The notes: generated from the sequence alone by a model not told the origin. 64,000 nucleotides of DNA from Treponema sp. UBA4873 (GCA_002399405.1 DHDP01000014.1:107122-171121), one strand, 5' to 3'; counted from the first letter of the stretch, positions 16,447 through 26,060 are shown. Made by a program: numbers and translations.

Positions 16447-18417
16447 CTACCGCGCTAAGACTTTCGCGAAATCTTCGGGTGTAAACTTCATATCAGCCGC
16501 CACTTTTTCGGCCGGGCCTGACTCGCCGAAGCGGTCGATGCTGAAAATGTCTTCCCTGTTCCGAACGAACTGGAACCATTCCATGGCTATGCCGGCTTCC
16601 GCCGCGACAACGCGCTTCGTGCTGCCTATAATCCTGTCGCGGATGACTTTATCCTGCTGTCCGAAAAGTTTTACGTCCATGACGGATACGACGCGTATCT
16701 TTTTCGAAGGAACGAGCTTCGCAGCGTCGAGCGCCATATCCACTTCGGAACCGGAAGCAAGCACGGTGATATCAGGCTCTGCACTTCCTTCCTGAACGAT
16801 ATATGCGCCCGTCCTCACCGTGTTTTTCCAGTCCGGGTCGGCCTTTTCGTAAACGGTGAGTTTCTGGCGCGTAAGCGCGAGGCAGACGGGATGGTCTTTG
16901 CTTTCGTAGGCCATTTTCCACGCCTCGACTGTTTCCTCAGCATCGCCAGGGCGGAGAACCTGAACGCCGGGAATTGCGCGGAGAGCGGTAAGCGTCTCAA
17001 TCGGCTGATGTGTCGGACCGTCTTCACCGACGTAAATCGAATCGTGTGTGAATACGTATATCACCGGCTGCTTCATAATTGAAACAACGCGGAGCGACGG
17101 CCGAAGATAATCGCTGAACACGAGAAACGTTGCTGCGAACGGGCGAAGGCCGCCGTGAAGTTTAATGCCGGCGGAAACGGCGGACATGGCGAATTCCCTG
17201 ATGCCGAATTCAATCGTGCGTCCCTTGCGGTTCTCTGGCGTATATACGCCGTCGCAATCGTCGAGTTTTGTTTTGTTCGGTCCCATAAGGTCGGCCGAAC
17301 CGCCGACGAAATTTCCGTAGCGGCGGGCAATCATGTTTATCGCCTTGCTGCTTGCGTCGCGGGTTGCAAGCGCCTCTCCCGTCTTGAACGTCACGTCCGG
17401 AATGTCCGCTGTTGCCGCATCCGAATAGAATGCGTCCCATTCCCTGCGGAGCTCGGGATTCTCCTTCGACCATGCGTCGAATTCTTTCTGCCAGTCGGTT
17501 TCTTTCTGTGCTCGTGCACGCTTTTGTGCGTTGAAATACTCGTATGCTTCGGGAAGGACGTAGAACTCTTTCTCTACAGGCAGACCGAGCGCCTCTTTTG
17601 CAGCCTTTACGCCTTCAACACCGAGCGCGGCTCCGTGAACATCCGGCGTTCCCTGTTTCGGCGCATATTTCCCGATGATCGACTTAAGCATGATGAGCGT
17701 CGGTTTGTCTTTACTCTGCTTTGCTTTCCCGACAAGATTACTAATTTCCTCAGGTTTGTACATATCGCCCTTAAGAACCTGCCAGCCGTATGACTCGTAG
17801 CGTTTCGCAATATCGTCGGTGAAAGTTATATCGGTAGAACCGTCTATGCTGATTTTATTCTCATCGTAAAATACGATAAGCTTATTAAGTTTCAGATGTC
17901 CCGCAAGACTGCACGCCTCGGAAGAAACGCCTTCCATAAGACAGCCTTCTCCGACGAGCGAATACGTGTAATGATCTACTATTTTGTGAGAGGATGTGTT
18001 GAAACGGGCTGCAAGCATCGTCTCGGCGATCGCCATACCGACGGCCATTGAAACACCCTGTCCGAGCGGACCGCTCGTGTTCTCGACACCGTCCGTTTCG
18101 CCGTACTCCGGATGTCCGGGACACTTCGAGCCGACCTGCCGGAACATTTTAATATCGTCGAGCGATACTTTATACCCTGCCAGGTGAAGAATCGAATACA
18201 GCCACATTGATCCGTGCCCGGCCGACATCGCAAAGCGGTCTCTGTCCGGCCATTTTGAGTCAGCAGGATTATATTTGAGGATTTCCCCGTACAGCACAGC
18301 TGCAAGTTCTGCAGCTCCCAGCGGAATTCCCGGATGTCCGGAATTCGCTTTCTGAATAGCATCCATCGACAAACTGCGGACAGATGTTGCAACAGCTTTA
18401 ATTGCATTTTCGTTCAT
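16447..18417 (-). CDS. tkt: Transketolase
   Basis: A 656-residue thiamine-diphosphate enzyme of the non-oxidative pentose phosphate pathway, exchanging two-carbon units between ketoses and aldoses. The N-terminal ANSGHPG and SAGHGS, the TPP-binding GEGCLMEGVSSEA region and the central FGIREFAMSA, HDSIYVGEDGPTHQP and RPGDAEE motifs are all present. ATG 18417 has GGAG six bases upstream; ATG 18429 overlaps that SD. It follows ptsN by 28 bases and ends at the shared terminator with lgt, so it is the last gene of an operon with an unknown gene and ptsN. Confidence 0.95.
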   Translation of the reverse strand: MNENAIKAVATSVRSLSMDAIQKANSGHPGIPLGAAELAAVLYGEILKYNPADSKWPDRDRFAMSAGHGSMWLYSILHLAGYKVSLDDIKMFRQVGSKCPGHPEYGETDGVENTSGPLGQGVSMAVGMAIAETMLAARFNTSSHKIVDHYTYSLVGEGCLMEGVSSEACSLAGHLKLNKLIVFYDENKISIDGSTDITFTDDIAKRYESYGWQVLKGDMYKPEEISNLVGKAKQSKDKPTLIMLKSIIGKYAPKQGTPDVHGAALGVEGVKAAKEALGLPVEKEFYVLPEAYEYFNAQKRARAQKETDWQKEFDAWSKENPELRREWDAFYSDAATADIPDVTFKTGEALATRDASSKAINMIARRYGNFVGGSADLMGPNKTKLDDCDGVYTPENRKGRTIEFGIREFAMSAVSAGIKLHGGLRPFAATFLVFSDYLRPSLRVVSIMKQPVIYVFTHDSIYVGEDGPTHQPIETLTALRAIPGVQVLRPGDAEETVEAWKMAYESKDHPVCLALTRQKLTVYEKADPDWKNTVRTGAYIVQEGSAEPDITVLASGSEVDMALDAAKLVPSKKIRVVSVMDVKLFGQQDKVIRDRIIGSTKRVVAAEAGIAMEWFQFVRNREDIFSIDRFGESGPAEKVAADMKFTPEDFAKVLAR

Positions 18418-18445
18418 ACACAACTCCAAATATTTATGTTAAAAA

Positions 18446-18910
18446 TTAATCAAGCTCACGGATTGCATTGAGCAGTTCTGCTTCTCCTGCATGTTTTTCC
18501 AGCAGCTTCCTGAACTGCGGTTTTCTGAACAATGTTACAAGGCTGGAAAGAATCCTCAGATGAGACTGTGAATTGAACGTGAGAAGCACAAACATAACAA
18601 ACACTCTGCGTTCATCAGGAGCTTTCATGTCGATGGGATTCTTAAGATATATAATACACACCTGCTGCTCGTCCTCCGACTTCATTATCGGGGCACGGGC
18701 GTGCGGAAGCGCAATCCCGTTGCCGACGGCCGTGCTCAAAACCCGCTCGCGTGCAGTCAGCGCGTCATAGACAGATTCTGCCGTCGTATAAGCGGGGAGC
18801 GGAATCATCGTGCTGATATTCCTGTACACGCCTTCAGGGGTGTCCCCCTCGACGTTATCGTACACTCCGCCTTTATGAATAAGCCGCGCAATATCAAATT
18901 CTGAACTCAT
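18446..18910 (-). CDS. ptsN: PTS EIIA-like nitrogen-regulatory protein
   Basis: A 154-residue EIIA(Ntr)/fructose-type domain. The phospho-acceptor His sits in NGIALPHARAP. PtsN proteins receive phosphate from a NPr-type phosphocarrier and regulate carbon, nitrogen or potassium metabolism rather than transporting sugar; no EIIB/C is encoded here. ATG 18910 is chosen because GGGAG lies seven bases upstream. An earlier ATG (18931) overlaps the previous stop as ATGA but has no SD. The tkt gene downstream hints at carbon-flux control (inference). Confidence 0.85.
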   Translation of the reverse strand: MSSEFDIARLIHKGGVYDNVEGDTPEGVYRNISTMIPLPAYTTAESVYDALTARERVLSTAVGNGIALPHARAPIMKSEDEQQVCIIYLKNPIDMKAPDERRVFVMFVLLTFNSQSHLRILSSLVTLFRKPQFRKLLEKHAGEAELLNAIRELD

Positions 18911-18927
18911 CCTGATTCTCCCGCCTC

Positions 18928-20391
18928 TCATTTTATTACTACAAAGCCGTTCCGTTTTTCCGTCTCAACCGTATCAATCAGCTCGCCGCTTATACCGTCA
19001 AAATTGCATTCCATTCCCTCAAGCGACAATTGAATTTCATCCGTTTCTTCCGCTGCTGTTCCGGGATCCAGTTCAACCATTTCCAAAATTCTCATAACAT
19101 GACTGAAAATCTGTGAAAGGATTACTAATTCCTGCTGAGGATAACGTTCCAGGTTTGTGGCTGAGCGGTCTATCTCAAAAATAAGAGTACTCGCCTGTCT
19201 GTATAAAGCTAATGCCCTTCTGCGTGTTTCACCAATTGTAAAGTCTGCAAACCAATTATACGTCTTTTTTAGTATAGCATGTCTGGAATCAATGTGCAAC
19301 AAAAAGAACCGGTGCTCCTCAGCCGACAGACGAACGCTGCCTGGTAAAAGGGCCGAAACAATTTCCTCCGGTTCATAGCGTTTGTCAAACAGCTGATTTT
19401 CAATAAATGCATCGAGGATGTAATCCGGTACAGCAAGCTCGTTGAGAAGGCGCGATTCCGCGTCGTCGGAGGAGTCTGCTTCCGGTATTTCATTCCATTT
19501 TCCGACTGCGGGAACTTCCTCTCCGTTCAGCCACAACCGTGTTTCGACACCGAAAGGTTCGTATGCGATTTTTTTACTCTGCATGAGAAATTCCTCGACA
19601 GAGCCGCATTCCTCAGTGCAGAGTTTTCTGCTGTTGTCGAGAAACACAACCGCGAGCTGTTCTTCGATCGAGCCGCAGGGGCCGGACAAATCAAAACTCG
19701 CGAGCAGTGCCTTTTCAAAATCGTCATACCAGTTCTGCCGTTCAAGATCGTCGGAACGTATCTGCATCGGATTTTCATTGCGCTTTACCGGCATTACTTC
19801 AATCTGCCCGAGATCCCAGTCCGTGACGCGGCACAGAATACGGTCGCCGTATCTGAATCCGCCGTATTTCACGAGCGGCTCAAGGGAATTAGCCGTCAGA
19901 TTAACCCTTGACGGCAGTTCAAAATCCTGAGACGCAATATCCATTCCCGCGTTGGCGGGATCGGCGGCAATGTACTGGGACGCAAATTCTTCTCCGTACA
20001 AAGCGAACATGTCGGCGGCCGTACCGTTGTCAAACTCGGCGAACTTCTGCGGTAAAATCTCACCTTTATACACGAAGCTCAATGCCGACGGCAATACTTC
20101 CGGATCGACGAACGGCATGCACCGTCCTCCCGCCGCAAAAACATTCTGCTCAACTTCTTTCCGGGTCGGCTTGAAGCTGAAATATTTATTCGTAAAAGCT
20201 CCGGCGCGGGTAATGTATAAACCGCCCTTGAGCGCAAAAACGCAGCTGTTCGTATCCAAATATTCTTCACATTCGCCGCGGGATGCACGGATGCCCATTT
20301 TTACAAGCACACGTAAAAAATCCTTATCAGAAAAAATATTGCGGTAAGTTCTGAGAAATCTGTTTATGAGTGTTTCAGCCTGTACTTTCAT
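18928..20391 (-). CDS. Conserved-type protein of unknown function upstream of ptsN
   Basis: A 487-residue soluble protein with no signal peptide, membrane segment or recognised motif. The sequence is acidic and leucine/phenylalanine rich. It has an N-terminal helical part (NRFLRTYRNIFSDKDFLRVL), a middle region with a possible beta-barrel (YGGFRYGDRILCRVTDWDLG, about 180) and a helical C-terminus (about 390-450). ATG 20391 is preferred, but an in-frame GTG lies directly before it, seven bases after a TAGTAT box, so the mRNA could begin at GTGATG. It is first in the operon with ptsN and tkt, so a regulatory link to PtsN is possible. Confidence 0.65.
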   Translation of the reverse strand: MKVQAETLINRFLRTYRNIFSDKDFLRVLVKMGIRASRGECEEYLDTNSCVFALKGGLYITRAGAFTNKYFSFKPTRKEVEQNVFAAGGRCMPFVDPEVLPSALSFVYKGEILPQKFAEFDNGTAADMFALYGEEFASQYIAADPANAGMDIASQDFELPSRVNLTANSLEPLVKYGGFRYGDRILCRVTDWDLGQIEVMPVKRNENPMQIRSDDLERQNWYDDFEKALLASFDLSGPCGSIEEQLAVVFLDNSRKLCTEECGSVEEFLMQSKKIAYEPFGVETRLWLNGEEVPAVGKWNEIPEADSSDDAESRLLNELAVPDYILDAFIENQLFDKRYEPEEIVSALLPGSVRLSAEEHRFFLLHIDSRHAILKKTYNWFADFTIGETRRRALALYRQASTLIFEIDRSATNLERYPQQELVILSQIFSHVMRILEMVELDPGTAAEETDEIQLSLEGMECNFDGISGELIDTVETEKRNGFVVIK

Positions 20392-20441
20392 CACTTACAA
20401 GATACTACCGTTAAGGTTCAAAATCAAACAAAGTGGGCACC

Positions 20442-21086
20442 TTACACGACGCGTATATCCTCGGCGGTATCATTGCAGTCCGTAAGGATTGTCTGCATCT
20501 GATTTATCGTAATGCCGGTCGCCTTTATGGTGATGCGGCGGTTACCGGGATCCTGACATTCCCTTGTCACGACTGAAACAATATTACCTTTCAATGCTGC
20601 AATTTTATCGGCGATTTTCGCGAGTTGCCCCGGTTTATCGTCCGTATTGAACGTAACACGCACACCGCTGTGGCGCGCTCCGAACATATCGGTAAAAAGA
20701 TGGAACAGGTCGCTTTCCGTAACAATACCGACCATAATATCGTCTTTCATGACGGGCAGACAGCCTATCTGGTTGTCGACCATGATTCGGGCAGCTTCTT
20801 CCACGACTTCGTTTTCTGAAACCGTTACGACTTTCTTTGTCATTATTTTTTCAACTGTCAATTTTGAAAGCAGATACCCGATTTCATACATATCAAGCGT
20901 AGTCGCTTCCGACGGACCGGCCTTCGCGAGGTCGTTCTTCGTTATGATTCCGGCAAGTCTGTCGTTTTTATCCACGACGGGCAGCTTGCTGATATTCTTC
21001 TTTACCATAAGAGCCTTGGCCTCTGTGAGGCTTGTTTCCGGCGCAACATATATCGGATTCCGCGACATTACATCTTTTACAATCAT
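20442..21086 (-). CDS. CBS-pair protein with ACT domain (AcuB-like)
   Basis: A 214-residue protein. Two CBS motifs (about 1-60 with MSRNPIYV, and 78-135 with MTKKVVTVSENEVVEEAARIM) form a Bateman nucleotide-sensing module. A C-terminal ACT-like domain follows (about 145-205; RVTFNTDDKPGQLAKIADKIA), of the type that binds amino acids. It is predicted to sense an adenine nucleotide together with an amino acid. It lies 60 bases downstream of the branched-chain amino acid importer genes on the same strand but has its own SD (GGAGG, six bases) and an extended -10 box. Confidence 0.8.
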   Translation of the reverse strand: MIVKDVMSRNPIYVAPETSLTEAKALMVKKNISKLPVVDKNDRLAGIITKNDLAKAGPSEATTLDMYEIGYLLSKLTVEKIMTKKVVTVSENEVVEEAARIMVDNQIGCLPVMKDDIMVGIVTESDLFHLFTDMFGARHSGVRVTFNTDDKPGQLAKIADKIAALKGNIVSVVTRECQDPGNRRITIKATGITINQMQTILTDCNDTAEDIRVV

Positions 21087-21119
21087 AGTATTCCTCCACT
21101 AAAAGCTCTGTATACTGCT

Positions 21120-21128
21120 ATTATAGCA
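21120..21128 (-). promoter_or_regulatory. Extended -10 promoter before the CBS-ACT gene
   Basis: On the minus strand TGCTATAAT (21120-21128) is a perfect extended -10, about 35 bases before ATG 21086. It lets the CBS-ACT gene be transcribed apart from livHMGF. Confidence 0.6.
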
Positions 21129-21146
21129 TACTTTTTGCATTCCGGC

Positions 21147-21860
21147 TCAACCGCCGAGATATGCGGCTTTTACGGACGGATCGGCAATCAGATCCTCGGC
21201 TTTTCCGCTCTTGGAAATAACGCCCGTTTCGAGAATGTACGCGCGGTCGGCTATGGAAAGCGCCTTGTATGCATTCTGTTCAACAAGCAGAATCGTCGTT
21301 CCCTCTTCGTTGATTTTTTGAATAATCGAGAAAATCTCGTCGACAAGAATCGGGGCAAGACCCATCGAAGGTTCGTCGAGCAGAAGCAGTTTCGGCTTAG
21401 CCATAAGCCCGCGGCCCATGGCGAGCATCTGCAGTTCGCCGCCGCTCAATGTGCCGGCACTCTGCTTTATACGTTCCTTAAGGCGCGGGAACAGCTCGAA
21501 AACCTTCTCCATGTCAGCCTTTATCGCATCCCGGTCTCTGCGGAGATACGCGCCCAGCTCAAGGTTTTCGCGCACGGAAAGATTCTGAAATATTCGGCGG
21601 CCTTCAGGAACCTGAATAAGGTGCCTCTGCACGATTTTATCGGGAGCGGTGTTCGTGATGTCTTCACCGTCGAATTCGACAGTCCCGCCCTGCTTTTTAA
21701 GAATGTTGGAAACGGCGTGAAGCGTCGTCGTTTTTCCCGCTCCGTTCGAGCCGATGAGCGTTATAACCTCGCCCTCTTCCACCGAAAATGAAATGCTGCG
21801 CAGCGCCTTGATGGCACCGTAAGACACTGAAAGATTTTTTACGTCGAGAAGGATACCCAT
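21147..21860 (-). CDS. livF: Branched-chain amino acid ABC transporter ATP-binding protein LivF
   Basis: A 237-residue ABC ATPase. Walker A is GSNGAGKTT, the signature is LSGGE, Walker B is LLLLDEPSMGLAP and the switch His region is LLVEQNA, which is typical of LivF (EQN instead of EHD). It energises uptake of leucine, isoleucine and valine or related amides together with LivG. Its ATG overlaps the livG stop as TGATG, with GGAGG seven bases upstream. A GTG three bases earlier is less likely. Last gene of livHMGF. Confidence 0.9.
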   Translation of the reverse strand: MGILLDVKNLSVSYGAIKALRSISFSVEEGEVITLIGSNGAGKTTTLHAVSNILKKQGGTVEFDGEDITNTAPDKIVQRHLIQVPEGRRIFQNLSVRENLELGAYLRRDRDAIKADMEKVFELFPRLKERIKQSAGTLSGGELQMLAMGRGLMAKPKLLLLDEPSMGLAPILVDEIFSIIQKINEEGTTILLVEQNAYKALSIADRAYILETGVISKSGKAEDLIADPSVKAAYLGG

Positions 21861-22657
21861 CACACTGCCTCCGAACCGAGATACGCTTTAATAACCTGCG
21901 GATTGGATTTTATTTCCTCAGGTTTGCCCGAAGCGATGATACGGCCGTAATCAAGAACCATAATGCGTTCGCATATCCCCATGACAAGTTTCATATCATG
22001 TTCGATAAGCAGAATCGTCAGATGAAATTCCTTTCTGATAAAACCGATCATATTCATAAGCTCTTCCGTTTCCTGCGGATTCATGCCGGCCGCAGGTTCG
22101 TCGAGCAGAAGGAGTTTCGGGTTCGACGCGAGCGCGCGTACAATTTCAAGCTTACGCTGTTCGCCGTACGGCAGATTTTTCGCAAGCTCATTCCGCTTAT
22201 TATCAATTTTAAACAGCTGAAGAAGCTCCTGCGCTTTTTCGGTCATCATTTTCTCATCCCGTCTGAAACGCGGAGTGCGCAGCAGAACGTCGGCGGGCGC
22301 AACAGTGCGCAGGTTATGAAGCGCGATCCTAACGTTGTCGGACACGGAAAGATTACCGAATAACCGTATGTTCTGAAACGTGCGCGCGATTCCCAGTTTG
22401 TTAAGCTGCGCCGGGTTCATTTTATTTATTATGTGTACATCGTCGTTACGGTCCCAGAACGAAATCTGTCCCGACGTCGGCGTGTATATGCCGCTGAACA
22501 TGTTGAAGAGAGTCGTTTTGCCGGCTCCGTTCGGACCAATCAGTCCTATAAGTTCGCCCTCACGCAGTTCGCATGAAAATTCGCTCACTGCGCACAAACC
22601 GCCGAACACTATCGAAACGTCCGTGGCCTGAAGCACCAGTCTCTTTTCGTCAGACAT
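21860..22657 (-). CDS. livG: Branched-chain amino acid ABC transporter ATP-binding protein LivG
   Basis: A 265-residue ABC ATPase. Walker A is GPNGAGKTT, followed by the LivG-type ARTFQNIRLF segment, and Walker B is LLLLDEPAAGMNP. The ABC signature is divergent: NLPYGEQRKLE replaces the LSYGQQRRLE expected of the family, which is still functional in LivG proteins. The switch His is in LIEHDM. ATG 22657 is chosen because GGAGG lies six bases upstream; this makes an eight-base overlap with livM. A 5' in-frame extension to 22705 lies inside livM and is rejected. Confidence 0.9.
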   Translation of the reverse strand: MSDEKRLVLQATDVSIVFGGLCAVSEFSCELREGELIGLIGPNGAGKTTLFNMFSGIYTPTSGQISFWDRNDDVHIINKMNPAQLNKLGIARTFQNIRLFGNLSVSDNVRIALHNLRTVAPADVLLRTPRFRRDEKMMTEKAQELLQLFKIDNKRNELAKNLPYGEQRKLEIVRALASNPKLLLLDEPAAGMNPQETEELMNMIGFIRKEFHLTILLIEHDMKLVMGICERIMVLDYGRIIASGKPEEIKSNPQVIKAYLGSEAV

Positions 22658-23651
22658 TAGGTTCCTCCGTTGCTTCTGTTTTTTTATGTGAAATTCTGGA
22701 GGCAATCCTGTCGAACGTGTTTACAAACGAGAACTCTTTCATTCCAAGGAACCCCTGAGGTCTGAATATCATCACAAGGATGAGGATCACCGGATAGATG
22801 AGCAGCCGGTAATTCTGGAGGAAACGCAGAAATTCCTGCAGGTAGGTAAGCACGAATGCCGCAATGACACTCCCCGTCGTGGAACCCATGCCGCCGAAGA
22901 CGACGAAAATAAGATAATCGATACTCTTCGTAAAAGACGCCTGCTCAGGTTTTACAAATCCGATAAAGGGCGCATACAATGCCCCCCCGATTCCTGCGAC
23001 AAACGACGCGATGACGAAACCAAGCATCTTGTACCTGAAAACGCTGATTCCCGTAGAGTTTGCGGCAATCTCGTCTTCACGCACCGCAAGAACGGCCCGT
23101 CCGTATGTCGAGCGGACAAAGTTCTGCACCAGAATTATTAACAACGCAAGCGTTCCGATAATAACAAGATAGGCGACTGCGGGATTCAGCGTAAGAATCG
23201 TCGGAAACTGCTTGCCGTTCGGACCTCCCGTCCACTTCTTCATATTGACAAGCACTACGCGGATAATCTCGCCGAATCCGAGCGTCACGATCGCAAGATA
23301 ATCGCCTTCGAGTTTAAGCGTCGGAAATCCGATGAGAAAGCCGAAAAACGCCGTGACAAATCCTGCGAGAATTATGGAAACGGCAAGAGGCAGATGCGCG
23401 TTCGCAGTAAGCAGAATCGTCGAATATGCGCCTATCGCCATGAAGCCTGCCTGACCGAGTGAAAGCTGACCGGTAATACCGCAGATAATATTTACACTCA
23501 AAGCCATAATCGCATTTATGCCGGACAACGTGAGAATTTGCGCCGTATACGCATCGATGACGGAAAAATGAATAAGAACGGAAGGAACGATTACGGCAAT
23601 TACCGCGCACACCCCCGGAATAAGCATATTTCGTAAAACTTTGTTTTTCAT
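22650..23651 (-). CDS. livM: Branched-chain amino acid ABC transporter permease LivM
   Basis: A 333-residue permease with about eight to ten hydrophobic helices. Typical LivM sequence is seen: LSLGQAGFMAIGAYS near 65-80, the cytoplasmic coupling region VLAVREDEIAANSTGI, and the C-terminal VVFGGMGSTTGSVIAA. It forms the translocation pore with LivH. It starts at ATG with GGAG upstream, nine bases after livH. Confidence 0.92.
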   Translation of the reverse strand: MKNKVLRNMLIPGVCAVIAVIVPSVLIHFSVIDAYTAQILTLSGINAIMALSVNIICGITGQLSLGQAGFMAIGAYSTILLTANAHLPLAVSIILAGFVTAFFGFLIGFPTLKLEGDYLAIVTLGFGEIIRVVLVNMKKWTGGPNGKQFPTILTLNPAVAYLVIIGTLALLIILVQNFVRSTYGRAVLAVREDEIAANSTGISVFRYKMLGFVIASFVAGIGGALYAPFIGFVKPEQASFTKSIDYLIFVVFGGMGSTTGSVIAAFVLTYLQEFLRFLQNYRLLIYPVILILVMIFRPQGFLGMKEFSFVNTFDRIASRISHKKTEATEEPNV

Positions 23652-23660
23652 TAATTGCTC

Positions 23661-24584
23661 CTACACCTTTACCGTTTCATTCTTCCCGAAAATGCCGGCA
23701 GGCTTCACAAGAAGAATTATAATAAGAATCGAAAATGAAATCGCGTCGGCATACTGAGACGAAAGGAATCCTTTCGTAAGCGTCTCCGCAATGCCGAGAA
23801 TCACGCCGCCGAGCATGGCGCCGGGAATTGAACCGATGCCGCCGAGAACAGCGGCAATAAACGCCTTAAGGCCGGGCATATATCCCATGACGGGATCTAT
23901 CTGCGGATATGCGGTCGCATACAGTACGCCGCCAGCACCGGCAAGAACCGAGCCTATAACAAACGTTATTGCGATAGTGCGGTCAACGCTTATTCCCATG
24001 AGGCTCGCGGCCTGCAGATCGAATGAAACGGCCTGCATCGCTTTTCCCGTTCTTGTCTTATTAACAATGTAGTTCAGCGCAATCATAAGCAACGCGCTCG
24101 ACAGGATGACAATAAGCTGAATATTGGAAACGGCTATCGGTCCGAGTGAAAAACTTTTTGTCACCATCGTCGGAAACTGGCGCGGGTCAGGACCGACGAA
24201 CGGAAGGACGCGCATTGTGTTCTGCAGTATAAGTTCCACGGCAATCGCAGTAATCAGTGAATTCAGGCGGGGCGCATTCCTGAGCGGACGGTATGCAAAC
24301 CGTTCTATAAGAAGAGCAAGAAGCGCACATGCAATCATCGCCGCCAAAAAGGCCAGCAGAAGACTGATTGTCGTTACGCGCACCGAACCGGAAACGGTTG
24401 TTCCCATTGCCACCAGTGTAAAATAACCGGCATACGCGCCCATCATCATAACGTCACCATGTGCGAAGTTAATAAGCTTCACTATGCCGTATACCATGGT
24501 GTAGCCGAGCGCTATAAGGGCATAAATACTGCCCAGTGACAAGCCGTTGATCAGCTGCTGCAAAAATATCGAACCGGTGTTCAC
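23661..24584 (-). CDS. livH: Branched-chain amino acid ABC transporter permease LivH
   Basis: A 307-residue permease. The N-terminal LINGLSLGSIYALIALGYTMVYGI and NFAHGDVMMMGAY, and the later VLGGIGSIPGAMLGG, are LivH signatures. The start is GTG at 24584 with GGAGG five bases upstream; the ATG at 24602 precedes that SD and is rejected. It follows livK after a terminator, so the pore and ATPase genes should be expressed at a lower level than the binding protein. Confidence 0.92.
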   Translation of the reverse strand: MNTGSIFLQQLINGLSLGSIYALIALGYTMVYGIVKLINFAHGDVMMMGAYAGYFTLVAMGTTVSGSVRVTTISLLLAFLAAMIACALLALLIERFAYRPLRNAPRLNSLITAIAVELILQNTMRVLPFVGPDPRQFPTMVTKSFSLGPIAVSNIQLIVILSSALLMIALNYIVNKTRTGKAMQAVSFDLQAASLMGISVDRTIAITFVIGSVLAGAGGVLYATAYPQIDPVMGYMPGLKAFIAAVLGGIGSIPGAMLGGVILGIAETLTKGFLSSQYADAISFSILIIILLVKPAGIFGKNETVKV

Positions 24585-24656
24585 TTTTTCCTCCAAATCC
24601 AATCATCTCAACAATACACTACCATTTACCTGTACTTTTTTCAACAAAATACTTTT

Positions 24657-24698
24657 CGCAAAAAAAAAGCGCCTGTTTCCCTGAAGAAACAGGCGCTT
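24657..24698 (-). terminator. Terminator between livK and livH
   Basis: A 13-bp perfect stem (24667-24679 with 24686-24698, AAGCGCCTGTTTC arm, six-base loop) is followed leftwards by an A run on the plus strand, giving a U tract for livK transcripts. It should reduce read-through into livHMGF. Confidence 0.9.
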
Positions 24699-24744
24699 CC
24701 TTGCGCTTTATTATTATACTGAAATCAAACGGAATGTTTCAAGC

Positions 24745-25890
24745 TTACGGATTAACAGTCGTCTTATAAGCCGTCGTAAGTTTTCCGTCGCTGCCTTTCA
24801 CAATTTCGAGCATAACGGCTGATTTAACCGGGTTATGTTTCGCATCGAATGTAAGGTGTCCGGTAACATAGTCGCCGTTCGTCGCTTCAAGAGCTGAGCG
24901 TACAGCTTCATTGTCCGTTGAACCGGCTTTTACGATAGCATCGCGGAGCATATAAACGCAGTCGTATCCGAGAGCTGCAAATGAGTTCGGCTCTTCGCTG
25001 TATTTTGTCTTAAATGAATTAACAAAAGTCTGTACGGCGGGATCCGTCGAATCGGCTGCATAGTGATTTGAGTAGAAGCCGTTAAGAACTTCTTCTCCGG
25101 CATTCGTCGTAAGTCCGTCCCATCCGTCCGCGCCTACGATCGGAGTGTTGATTCCCTGTGCGCGGAGCTGCTTTGCGATAAGCGCAACCGTTCCGTAGTA
25201 ATCGGGAAGATACACTACATCGGGAGCCGCATTCTTGATTTTCGTCAGCTGCGCGTTGAAGTCTTTGTCACCGGTTGAATATGATTCAAGAGCAACAATC
25301 TGCCCGCCGTTCGCTTCGAAAGATGTCTTGAAGTTCTCCTCGAGACCGACTGAATAATCGTTTCCAACATCGTAAAAAATAGCGGCTTTTTTCGAACCGA
25401 GCGTTTCCGCCGCGAATTTACCGCCGACCGTTCCCTGGAACGGATCAATAAAGCATGCGCGGAAAATATAGTTTCCGGCATCAGTGATTGCACTTGCCGT
25501 AGCAGCCGGAGCAATCTGTATGATTTTTCCGGCCTGTGAAAGAGTCGTAATCGACTGCGTGCATCCGGATGTAAGAGAACCGATAATGATTTTCACACCG
25601 TCTTTTGTCGTAAGCTTTTTGAAAGCGTTTACTGTTTTATCGGGGTTTCCCTCATCGTCTTCACTGACGAGGGCGAGCTGTTTACCATTAACGCCGCCTG
25701 CAGCATTGATTTCTTCAATAGCAAGATCTACACCTTTTTTGCATTCAACGCCGTATACTGCGACATTGCCGGAAAGCGGGAATATACCACCAAGGTTGAT
25801 AGTATTGCTTTCTTTTTTCGAGCATCCTGCTGCCGACAGCGCGATAAGCACAGACGCGGCAGCACAAGCAAGTTTGCCAGTCATTTTCAT
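24745..25890 (-). CDS. livK: Branched-chain amino acid ABC transporter substrate-binding lipoprotein
   Basis: A 381-residue periplasmic-binding protein of the type I fold (Leu/Ile/Val-binding). It has a lipoprotein signal peptide with lipobox LSAAGC, so Lgt can anchor it to the membrane. The domain opens with NLGGIFPLSGNVAVYG and contains the hinge regions expected of the family. Whether the ligand is a branched-chain amino acid or an amide cannot be told from sequence. ATG 25890 is chosen because GGAGG lies eight bases upstream; in-frame starts to 25914 precede the SD. Confidence 0.92.
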   Translation of the reverse strand: MKMTGKLACAAASVLIALSAAGCSKKESNTINLGGIFPLSGNVAVYGVECKKGVDLAIEEINAAGGVNGKQLALVSEDDEGNPDKTVNAFKKLTTKDGVKIIIGSLTSGCTQSITTLSQAGKIIQIAPAATASAITDAGNYIFRACFIDPFQGTVGGKFAAETLGSKKAAIFYDVGNDYSVGLEENFKTSFEANGGQIVALESYSTGDKDFNAQLTKIKNAAPDVVYLPDYYGTVALIAKQLRAQGINTPIVGADGWDGLTTNAGEEVLNGFYSNHYAADSTDPAVQTFVNSFKTKYSEEPNSFAALGYDCVYMLRDAIVKAGSTDNEAVRSALEATNGDYVTGHLTFDAKHNPVKSAVMLEIVKGSDGKLTTAYKTTVNP

Positions 25891-25954
25891 ACGAGATTCC
25901 TCCATTTGAGACATTAATAAACCATGGTCCGGTTTATTTCTTTACTCAGGCTTC

Positions 25955-25983
25955 ATAATAATTAAAAAAATAAAGTATGTAAA
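25955..25983 (-). promoter_or_regulatory. Promoter of livK
   Basis: Minus strand: -35 TTTACA (25978-25983), 17-bp spacer, -10 TATTAT (25955-25960). The predicted leader is about 60 nt long. Confidence 0.62.
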
Positions 25984-26060
25984 CATTTTTTTGCGGAATT
26001 TTCATTATTTTTACATGGAATTCACACGTTCTTGACATTTTTGCATGTTTTTCACAAGAG

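Noticed and set aside
24600..24656. A separate promoter for livHMGF after the livK terminator
   Set aside because: TTGAAA-17-TAGTGT is visible, but the -10 is too poor to call with confidence; read-through is as likely.
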